NCBI RefSeq assembly: GCF_023109675.1
Contig: NZ_JALDUR010000003.1
Location: 62,001 to 126,000, forward strand
DNA: 64,000 nt
Reading direction: 5' to 3'
DNA from: Streptococcus parasanguinis
Lineage (GTDB): Bacteria; Bacillota; Bacilli; Lactobacillales; Streptococcaceae
The notes under the pieces were generated by a model that saw only the letters and a list, made by a program, of their open reading frames with translations, was not told the DNA's origin and made no database searches. A program made the translations under genes and the position numbers. Positions 57,487 through 64,000 of this stretch are shown here, piece after piece. Numbering within the stretch: position 1 is the stretch's first letter; every line of letters begins with the position of its first letter.

Positions 57487-58207
57487 ATACAAACATGTAG
57501 CCTTGCGCTACACGGAAAAGGACATTTTGAAAGATGTCAATCTCCGCATTGAAAATGGAGAATTTATGGTTCTTGTGGGACCTTCAGGATCTGGAAAGAC
57601 CACCATGATCAAGATGGTGAACCGTCTCTTGGAGCCGACGGATGGCAATATCTATATGGATGGGAAACGCATCAAAGAATATGACGAACGGGAGTTACGT
57701 CTCAGTACCGGCTATGTCCTTCAAGCCATTGCCCTATTTCCAAACTTGACCGTTGCTGAAAATATTGCTCTCATTCCTGAGATGAAGGGCTGGACTAAAG
57801 AACAAATTGCTTCTAAAACAGAAGAACTCTTGGCCAAGGTGGGGCTACCTGCTGCAGATTATGCTCATCGTTTACCAAGCGAGTTATCTGGTGGCGAGCA
57901 ACAGCGGATTGGTATTGTGCGGGCTATCATTGGGGAACCAAAGATTCTATTGATGGACGAGCCTTTTTCAGCCTTGGATGCCATCTCCCGTAAGCAGTTG
58001 CAGGCTTTGACTAAAAAATTGCACAAAGAGTTTGGTATGACCACCATCTTCGTTACCCATGATACGGATGAGGCCTTAAAATTAGGGGATCAAATTGCAG
58101 TGTTGCAGGATGGAGAAATCCGCCAGGTGGCAGACCCTGAAACAATTTTACAAGCGCCTGCGACAGACTTTGTCGCAGATTTGTTTGGAGGTGCTCACCA
58201 TGTCTAA
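57479..58207 (+). CDS. egtV: ABC transporter ATPase, EgtV/OpuCA-like
   Basis: 242 residues from ATG 57479, behind GAGGAAAA. Walker [14 protein letters not shown], signature [14 protein letters not shown], Walker [13 protein letters not shown], switch THDTDEAL. It lacks the C-terminal CBS domains of osmoprotectant OpuA/OpuC ATPases. Length and order match pneumococcal SP_1861, now described, as I recall, as EgtV of an ergothioneine importer and earlier as ProV/choline transporter. Confidence 0.82.
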   Translation: MIEYKHVALRYTEKDILKDVNLRIENGEFMVLVGPSGSGKTTMIKMVNRLLEPTDGNIYMDGKRIKEYDERELRLSTGYVLQAIALFPNLTVAENIALIPEMKGWTKEQIASKTEELLAKVGLPAADYAHRLPSELSGGEQQRIGIVRAIIGEPKILLMDEPFSALDAISRKQLQALTKKLHKEFGMTTIFVTHDTDEALKLGDQIAVLQDGEIRQVADPETILQAPATDFVADLFGGAHHV

Positions 58208-59720
58208 ACTACTTACAACTTTTCAAGATCGTTTTGGGGAATGGTTAACAGCCCTTGGGCAACACTTGCAATTGTCTCTTTTGACCTTATTGGTTGCTAT
58301 TTTTCTGACCATCCCACTTGCGGTTTATCTAAATAGTCACAAAAAAGTGGCGAATTGGGTGCTACAAGTTGCGGGTATCTTCCAGACCATTCCCTCAATG
58401 GCTTTGTTGGGGCTCTTTATTCCTTTCATGGGGATTGGAACCTTACCGGCCCTTACAGCTCTAGTCATTTATGCTATTTTCCCGATTTTGGAAAATACAA
58501 TCACAGCCTTGAACGGCATTGATCCTAGTCTTGAGGAGGCAGGGATTGCTTTTGGAATGACCAAGTGGGAGCGACTCAAGAAGTTTGAAATTCCACTGGC
58601 CATGCCTGTTATTGTATCAGGGGTTCGTACAGCAACCGTTATGATCATTGGGACAGCGACTTTAGCCGCTCTTGTTGGAGCTGGTGGATTGGGCTCCTTT
58701 ATCCTTTTGGGGATTGATCGTCGAAATGCTAGTCTCATTTTAATCGGCGCAATCTCATCAGCCATTTTGGCCATTCTATTTAATGTTATTCTCAAATGGT
58801 TGGAAAAGGCCAAGTTGCGTACGATTGTTGCGGCCTTTGCGGTGATGCTCCTTGGTTTGGGAGCGAGTTATGCTCCAAGCATGATTCCTCAGAAAGAAAA
58901 AGAAAACCTAGTCATAGCTGGGAAATTGGGGCCTGAGCCTGAAATTCTCATGAATATGTACAAACTTCTCATTGAGGAAAATAGTGACATGACGGTGACC
59001 GTTAAGCCTAACTTTGGGAAGACAGATTTCCTTTATCAAGCGCTTAAAAAGGGTGATATCGATATCTATCCAGAATTTACAGGGACCATTACAAGCTCTC
59101 TCTTGCAACCAGCTCCTAAAGTCAGCAACGACTCCAAAGAAGTTTTCGAGGTTGCGCGTGATGGTATAAAGAAACAAGATCATCTAGCTTTACTCAAACC
59201 GATGGCTTATCAAAACACCTATGCGATTGCTGTTCCGAAAAGTATTGCGAAAGAGTATAATCTGAAGACGATTTCTGATCTCAAGAAAGTTCAGGACAAG
59301 CTCAAAGCTGGTTTCACGTTGGAATTTAACGACCGTGAGGACGGAAACAAAGGACTTCAATCAGTTTATGGACTAAATCTTAATGTGGCTACCATGGAGC
59401 CGGCACTTCGCTATGAGGCAATCCAACAAGGCAATATTCAAATAACAGATGCCTATTCAACAGACCCAGAAATTGCTCAATATAATTTAGTTGTTCTAGA
59501 GGATGACCAACACCTCTTCCCACCTTACCAAGGAGCACCCCTCATGAAAGAAGCTCTTCTTAAGAAACATCCAGAATTGGAAGGCATTCTGAACAAGTTG
59601 GCTGGCAAAATCACAGAGAGCCAAATGAGTCAGATGAACTACCAAGTGGGAGTAGAAGGAAAACCTGCTGCTAAAGTCGCACGTGAGTTTTTGGTAAAAC
59701 AAGGACTATTGAAGAAATGA
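58200..59720 (+). CDS. egtU: Fused permease/substrate-binding ABC protein, EgtU-like
   Basis: 506 residues from ATG 58200, overlapping the ATPase gene by 8 bases. Residues ~1-230 are a six-helix permease with the coupling loop [21 protein letters not shown]; ~235-506 are an OpuC-type binding domain ([44 protein letters not shown]). The exact length equals the pneumococcal EgtU-type fusion. Ergothioneine, choline or betaine are the candidate ligands; ergothioneine fits the thiol/redox neighbours best. Confidence 0.85.
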   Translation: MSKLLTTFQDRFGEWLTALGQHLQLSLLTLLVAIFLTIPLAVYLNSHKKVANWVLQVAGIFQTIPSMALLGLFIPFMGIGTLPALTALVIYAIFPILENTITALNGIDPSLEEAGIAFGMTKWERLKKFEIPLAMPVIVSGVRTATVMIIGTATLAALVGAGGLGSFILLGIDRRNASLILIGAISSAILAILFNVILKWLEKAKLRTIVAAFAVMLLGLGASYAPSMIPQKEKENLVIAGKLGPEPEILMNMYKLLIEENSDMTVTVKPNFGKTDFLYQALKKGDIDIYPEFTGTITSSLLQPAPKVSNDSKEVFEVARDGIKKQDHLALLKPMAYQNTYAIAVPKSIAKEYNLKTISDLKKVQDKLKAGFTLEFNDREDGNKGLQSVYGLNLNVATMEPALRYEAIQQGNIQITDAYSTDPEIAQYNLVVLEDDQHLFPPYQGAPLMKEALLKKHPELEGILNKLAGKITESQMSQMNYQVGVEGKPAAKVAREFLVKQGLLKK

Positions 59721-60340
59721 TTAAGCAAGAAGAAATACAAGAAACTCTTTTGCGACTCTGCAAGCACTATGGAGAACAAAATTGGTGGCAATCGGATAAC
59801 AAGATTGAAGATTTGGTATCGACCATTCTGATCCAGCGAACAACAGAGAAGAATGCTAAGTTGGCTTTAGCTGGTCTAATGGATGTCATGACAGTAGAGG
59901 GTATCCTGGCTTTACCGCTAGAAGAGTTACAGGAACGTATTCGACCTGCCGGATTTTTCAAGCAAAAGTCACAAACGATTAGGGGACTTCTGACCTGGTT
60001 AAGAGAAGTTGGTGGTTTTGAGTTTCTTGCCAGAATTGGAACAGAAGATTTACGGAAGCTACTGTTGGAGTTAAAAGGGATTGGTCCAGAGACTGCAGAT
60101 GCACTTTTACTTTATCTTTTTGATCGTCCCGTTTTTATTTCGGATGAATATGCGAGAAGACTTTTTCGACGCTTAGGATTTGGAAACTTTGATACCTATA
60201 ATGACATGCATGCTGTTTACGGTAACGTCTTGGAAGGCCTCACTCTCAAACAATGCCAAGAGATTCATGCTGTCATTGATGAACATGGGAAAGCTTTTGG
60301 TAAAAGTAAAGGCCAGTTAGACGAAAGTTGGTTACGATAA
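59717..60340 (+). CDS. Endonuclease III-like HhH-GPD protein lacking catalytic Lys and Fe-S cysteines
   Basis: 207 residues with the HhH-GPD fold: hairpin [15 protein letters not shown] and the conserved Asp143 in [16 protein letters not shown]. The position of the Schiff-base lysine (GRKTA in endonuclease III) is Glu125 (GPETA), and the C-terminal four-cysteine Fe-S loop is absent. It may be a monofunctional glycosylase or an alkyl-base enzyme rather than an AP lyase. Overlaps egtU by 4 bases, an odd partner for a transporter operon. Confidence 0.8.
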   Translation: MIKQEEIQETLLRLCKHYGEQNWWQSDNKIEDLVSTILIQRTTEKNAKLALAGLMDVMTVEGILALPLEELQERIRPAGFFKQKSQTIRGLLTWLREVGGFEFLARIGTEDLRKLLLELKGIGPETADALLLYLFDRPVFISDEYARRLFRRLGFGNFDTYNDMHAVYGNVLEGLTLKQCQEIHAVIDEHGKAFGKSKGQLDESWLR

Positions 60341-60387
60341 AAAGAGCCTAGGACAGTAGTCCTTTGACTCCACAAAAGAAACTGATT

Positions 60388-60659
60388 TTGTACTAACCTA
60401 AAGTTAGACAATTTATTTAAGCAAAGGATTTAGTTCTGTATTGCACAGGACTAAGTCCTTTTAGTTTTATCTTAATGCGTTTGTTGTTGTAATAATTAAT
60501 ACAGTCTACACTAGCTTGTTCCAATTGCTCAAGTGACTGAAACGTTTTCTCATGACCATAAAACATCTCAGACTTCAGAATGCCAAAGAAGGATTCCATC
60601 ATGCCGTTATCTGGACTATTGTATTTACATGACATAGATGACTGGAGTATAAGAGTCAT
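60388..60659 (-). pseudogene. IS3-family transposase (orfB) C-terminal remnant with one terminal repeat
   Basis: The minus-strand frame has the end of the rve integrase domain: YNSPDNGMMESFFGILKSEM (third acidic residue in MESFFGILK), then YYNNKRIKIKLKGLSPVQYR. The terminal-repeat-like TACTAACCTAAAGTTAGACAA lies at 60391 on the plus strand, resembling the arms of the 18351 palindrome. The upstream part of orfB and orfA are missing. Confidence 0.8.
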
Positions 60660-60699
60660 CCAAAAGTATGTGCCTCCTTGTTAAATATCAAAAGATTGG

Positions 60700-60835
60700 T
60701 GAAATGAATAGCGAATATCCCTTTTTATTTTACTTAAAATCAGATTTTTGGATGGAAATACCAGATGATAAAGTAAATCATTTAAAAAATAAAAAAGACA
60801 AACGCCCAAAATGACGTTTGTCTAGAATAAGGAAG
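60700..60835 (+). repeat. Copy of the island-scar tail with small-ORF remnant
   Basis: Homologous to 16920-17055. The frame reads MNSEYPFLFYLKSDFWMEIP then DDKVNHLKNKKDKRPK and a stop, the C-terminal end of the small ORF whose start (MEKQINEKIIEM) is seen at 16896. The AGACAAACG / CGTTTGTCT hairpin follows. So the tail of the tRNA-Lys island module also occurs 44 kb away, beside IS3 debris. Confidence 0.6.
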
Positions 60836-60878
60836 TTATCCTTGTACTTTAGCTCTACTTATTAGCTTAGATCGTATG

Positions 60879-63542
60879 TTACTCAACAGATTTTAGGGCT
60901 TCGAGCATATTGACTTTCTTAAGGTGTTGGTTCACAAAGATACCGAGACCTGTCAGAATGATAATGACAACAAGTGTTGGAATGGCATAGATGAGCCAGC
61001 TCAGACCTGGATTGAACATAATATTTTCAGGAGGGATAACCTCTACCATGTATTGATGCAATCCCCAACCAAGTCCGAATCCAACCAAGATACCAATGAT
61101 AGAGAGATAAATGGTTTCTCGATAGATGTAGAGTGTCACTTCTCTATTAAAGAAGCCTAGAACCTTAATGGTTGATAACTCACGGATACGTTCTGCCACA
61201 TTGATATTTGTCAAATTAAAGAGAACAACTAAAGCAAGAAGAACAGAAATCCCAATCAATACTGCCATAACACGGCTAAGGGAGTTGACGATGGTCTTGA
61301 TTTGTGCCTTTAGAGTAGTATTTTGAACAACCCCTTTGACACCATCAAGCTCCATAAATTGACTGGCTGTTTGCTCAACGTTTTTGTCTGAGTGATTCTT
61401 CAGTGTCAGAATAGTAGCATTTTGGCTCGCCTCTTTACCAAAAGCATTTCTGTAAGTAGTTTCATTCATAAAGATGAAGTGACCCATATACATTTCAGAA
61501 ATACCAGCAACTTTGAGTTTGATATCCTTGTCTTGGCTATTTTGAACGGTTAACTCATCCCCTACAGAAACGCCAGCTAAGTCTGCCAATTTCTCAGAAA
61601 TAATAATCCCTTTGTCGGTCAAATCGAGTTTTTGACCAGTTTCACGATTATTGAGCTTGATGTAATGTTGTAGAGTTTCTTGATCCTTGTCTTTGACCAC
61701 AAGGGTTGTGATATCTTGACGATCGTTATTATTTCCTGCCACTTTTGAAAGCATTTCGTAATGAATAGAAAGATGTTCCTTGACCTTGCTATCGTTAATT
61801 AATTTTTGGATGTTTTCCTTTTCCTGCCCATCCAGATGATCCTTGTTTGCGACAATCATATCATAGCGAATGATGTTAGGGAATTGGCGTGTGTTAAGGT
61901 CTCCAATAGAAGAACGAATACCGAGTCCAGCAAAGAGAAGTGCGATGGAACCGCAGACACCAAAAATAGTCATGAACATCCGTTGCTTGTATCGGAAAAT
62001 ATTACGGGCAGTGACTTTTTGTGTAAAGTTCATCCGGTTCCAAAGTGGGGTGATGCGCTCCAAAAGAATCTTAGAACCAGATGTTGGAGGTTTTGGAAGA
62101 AGAAGTTGGGCTGGCTTTTCTCCTAATTCGCGCTTGGCTACCATGAAAGCGGGAAGAACTGTGGACAAAAGACCAAGCACAATAGCTAGAAGAGTCTTAA
62201 ATGGATAAAAGTGTAACTCAATTGGTGCGAGGAGGATTCGCTCTTTATAACTATTGTATATGATAGTTGGAAGGAGAATATGTCCAGCAGCAACCCCAAT
62301 AGCAGTACCAATCATGCTCGTCACGAATCCATAAATAATAAATTTACGGATGATGTCCTTGTTTTGGTAACCGAGAGCTTTGAATGTCCCTGCCTTAATC
62401 CGTTCTTCTTCGACGAAGCGTCCCATTGTTACAAAGGTAACCAAGGCAGCAATAAAGTAGAGGATAACAGGGAAGATATTACTGAGGTTCTGAAAAACAG
62501 AAGCGTTGGTCTCATATGAAACGTACCCTTCTGACCAAGGAGCTTCACGACGTGTGTAGACATCGTAGCTTGGTTCAGCAATGCTATCGATTTTTTCTTG
62601 AGCTTCCTTTATTTGCTCCTTCTTGTCAGCGATTTCATCTTGTGCCTGAGTCAATTGTCCCTGGACAAGAGGATTCTTATCCTGACCGCTGGCTTTCGCT
62701 TGTTCAAGTTTCTTGTTAAGCTCCGTTTCTGCTTTCTGAAGTTGTCTTGTTTGTTGGTCAATCTTAGCCTGTGGATCAGCTTTTAATTCTTTCAAACGGT
62801 TAGCAGGCTGATTTTTTACTAATTTTTCAAGCTCATCCTCGTGTTTGGAAACCTTGTCAGTGTAATCCTGGGTATAGGGGTTAGCTCCACGGACGTCTTT
62901 GTAAGCTAAGCGTGCAATCATGTAGACGTCGGAATCAAAACTAGATTCAGGAACAACCGCATACCCTTTGAGTTCCCCACTACCAGCTGTCGATGAACCT
63001 AGGTCAACACTTGATAAGATTTCAGAAGACTGAACAAAGCCAGTGATGGTAAAACTGTGTTCTTTTAAGACATCCTTACCATTGTCACCCTCTTTTTCAG
63101 AAAACTCAATTTTGTCACCGATCTTATAGTTATCTTGATAGACTGAAGAAAGAACAATTTCACCTTGCTTACTTGGAAGTTTTCCTTTTACAACCTCATA
63201 AGTTGAGATATCTTTTGGTTTTGAAAATAGTCGAAAGGAATCAGTGGAACCTTTCAGTACTACATCTTTAAAGTAACCATACTCAATGTTTGCCTCTGAT
63301 GAGACTTGATTTAGGAGGTCTTGATCTGACTGGTTCAGTCCATAGCTGCCAGTAACTGTGAGGTCAGCTGTTTGGTGTTTAGTAAAATAGCTTGTTCCCG
63401 TGTGTTGCATATCAGGTGTCGTCACCTTTAGACCCACAAGAGCGAAAGAACCTAAGGCCATGAGTGAAGCAATAGAAACCACCCGTCCTTTAGAACTAGA
63501 GAAAGACTTTCTCACGTCCTTCCAATAAGTTTTACGATTCAT
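60879..63542 (-). CDS. MacB/FtsX-type ABC transporter permease
   Basis: 887 residues. One N-terminal membrane helix (VVSIASLMALGSFALVGL), a large extracellular domain with a coiled coil around residues 240-320 (QTRQLQKAETELNKKLEQAK), then FtsX permease helices near 355-470, a second extracellular domain, and three C-terminal helices ending QHLKKVNMLEALKSVE. These are MacB-like mechanotransmission transporters that export or extract peptides or lipids rather than translocate through the membrane. Pairs with the ATPase upstream. Substrate unknown. Confidence 0.88.
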   Translation of the reverse strand: MNRKTYWKDVRKSFSSSKGRVVSIASLMALGSFALVGLKVTTPDMQHTGTSYFTKHQTADLTVTGSYGLNQSDQDLLNQVSSEANIEYGYFKDVVLKGSTDSFRLFSKPKDISTYEVVKGKLPSKQGEIVLSSVYQDNYKIGDKIEFSEKEGDNGKDVLKEHSFTITGFVQSSEILSSVDLGSSTAGSGELKGYAVVPESSFDSDVYMIARLAYKDVRGANPYTQDYTDKVSKHEDELEKLVKNQPANRLKELKADPQAKIDQQTRQLQKAETELNKKLEQAKASGQDKNPLVQGQLTQAQDEIADKKEQIKEAQEKIDSIAEPSYDVYTRREAPWSEGYVSYETNASVFQNLSNIFPVILYFIAALVTFVTMGRFVEEERIKAGTFKALGYQNKDIIRKFIIYGFVTSMIGTAIGVAAGHILLPTIIYNSYKERILLAPIELHFYPFKTLLAIVLGLLSTVLPAFMVAKRELGEKPAQLLLPKPPTSGSKILLERITPLWNRMNFTQKVTARNIFRYKQRMFMTIFGVCGSIALLFAGLGIRSSIGDLNTRQFPNIIRYDMIVANKDHLDGQEKENIQKLINDSKVKEHLSIHYEMLSKVAGNNNDRQDITTLVVKDKDQETLQHYIKLNNRETGQKLDLTDKGIIISEKLADLAGVSVGDELTVQNSQDKDIKLKVAGISEMYMGHFIFMNETTYRNAFGKEASQNATILTLKNHSDKNVEQTASQFMELDGVKGVVQNTTLKAQIKTIVNSLSRVMAVLIGISVLLALVVLFNLTNINVAERIRELSTIKVLGFFNREVTLYIYRETIYLSIIGILVGFGLGWGLHQYMVEVIPPENIMFNPGLSWLIYAIPTLVVIIILTGLGIFVNQHLKKVNMLEALKSVE

Positions 63543-63554
63543 GAGACATCCTTT

Positions 63555-64000
63555 CTAGTACTCGAGGCTATCAATATCTTGTGGATGGGCATTGAGTTCA
63601 ATACTTTGAACACGCGCATCATGCATACGAATCACACGATCAGCAATAGGTGCAAGCGCCCCGTTGTGAGTGACGATGATAACGGTAGCTCCTTCATTGC
63701 GAGCCTTGTCTTGGAGAATCTTCAAGACCTGTTTTCCAGTATTGTAATCCAGGGCTCCTGTAGGTTCGTCACAGAGGAGAATTTTCGGATTTTTTGCGAC
63801 GGCGCGAGCGATAGCTACCCGTTGTTGCTCACCACCAGACAATTGTGCAGGGAAGTTGTTGATGCGTTTTCCTAGACCAACATCAATCAAAGTTTGTTCC
63901 GCATCTTTAGCATCCGCGACAATTTCAGAAGCCAACTCTACATTTTCTTTGGCCGTTAAGTTTGAGACCAAGTTATAGAATTGAAAGACGAATCCGACAT
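63555..64000 (-). CDS. ABC transporter ATP-binding protein, MacB/LolD type (partial, runs off right edge)
   Basis: The frame is open to the window end. Visible from the Q-loop on: [20 protein letters not shown], signature [16 protein letters not shown], Walker [13 protein letters not shown] and switch [16 protein letters not shown]. Walker A lies beyond 64000. It precedes the FtsX-type permease by 12 bases and energises it. Confidence 0.9.
   Translation of the reverse strand, partial: VGFVFQFYNLVSNLTAKENVELASEIVADAKDAEQTLIDVGLGKRINNFPAQLSGGEQQRVAIARAVAKNPKILLCDEPTGALDYNTGKQVLKILQDKARNEGATVIIVTHNGALAPIADRVIRMHDARVQSIELNAHPQDIDSLEY

Overview
This 64 kb window is chromosomal DNA of a low-GC Gram-positive bacterium. 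Gene content and order point to an oral Streptococcus of the sanguinis/mitis groups, closest to S. parasanguinis. The main evidence is the fimCBA-tpx manganese operon divergent from pepO, a FimA-like lipoprotein, the levDEFGX fructose/mannose PTS, and an activase-DeoR-SorC-PTS-PflD-aldolase-GldA cluster in the same order as in pneumococcus. Species assignment is from memory of these loci, not from a search.

Layout. 1-4791: end of a LevQRST-type sensing system (response regulator tail, LevT-like binding protein) and its target PTS operon levDEFGX, with a cre-like box and TGTCA/TGACA inverted repeats in front. 4793-6809: groES-groEL with a CIRCE operator. 6810-7583: no normal gene; structured repeats, a strong terminator, and a candidate ~200-nt leader or small RNA ending in a terminator, followed by a possible 17-codon ORF. 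7596-11319: LytTR-type two-component system and a small ABC exporter; the exporter lies between two inverted copies of a ~180-bp terminator-bearing repeat whose third copy is at 48086-48262. 12256-19000: accretion island at tRNA-Lys(CTT), with att-like scars repeating the tRNA 3' end, two near-identical truncated XRE regulator fragments, IS debris, and cargo genes (LtrA, aldo/keto reductase, HdeD-like, YeiH-like). 19010-19200: probable 6S RNA directly upstream of tRNA-Lys. 19265-26888: housekeeping genes rarA, DUF3013, Nudix, GNAT, prmA, rsmE and rel, then a 168-bp tandem repeat, then dtd.

27798-34799: manganese homeostasis (ScaR-type repressor, tpx, fimABC, duplicated operator/promoter) and pepO. 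35160-44291: glycyl-radical locus with two regulators, a lactose/cellobiose-type PTS, a glycyl-radical enzyme with a dehydratase-type GCVE motif, a transaldolase-like aldolase and a GldA-type dehydrogenase. I infer import and radical ring-opening of a sugar or polyol phosphate such as 1,5-anhydroglucitol-6-phosphate. 44607-48061: dacA (possibly leaderless) and an oppA-type lipoprotein gene with a frameshifted signal peptide. 48332-52761: leuS and a MarR/BAAT-thioesterase pair sharing a palindromic operator. 52790-53316: yjdF riboswitch and yjdF. 53371-55873: cobalt/nickel ECF-type importer. 56164-60340: MarR, NmrA-type reductase, EgtUV-like ABC importer and an atypical endonuclease III homologue. 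60395-64000: IS3 debris, a copy of the island scar tail, and a MacB/FtsX-type ABC transporter running off the right edge.

The strongest themes are sugar sensing and import under catabolite control (cre-like boxes before levD, the second PTS and oppA), metal homeostasis, and repeated small mobile or structured DNA elements that also act as terminators.
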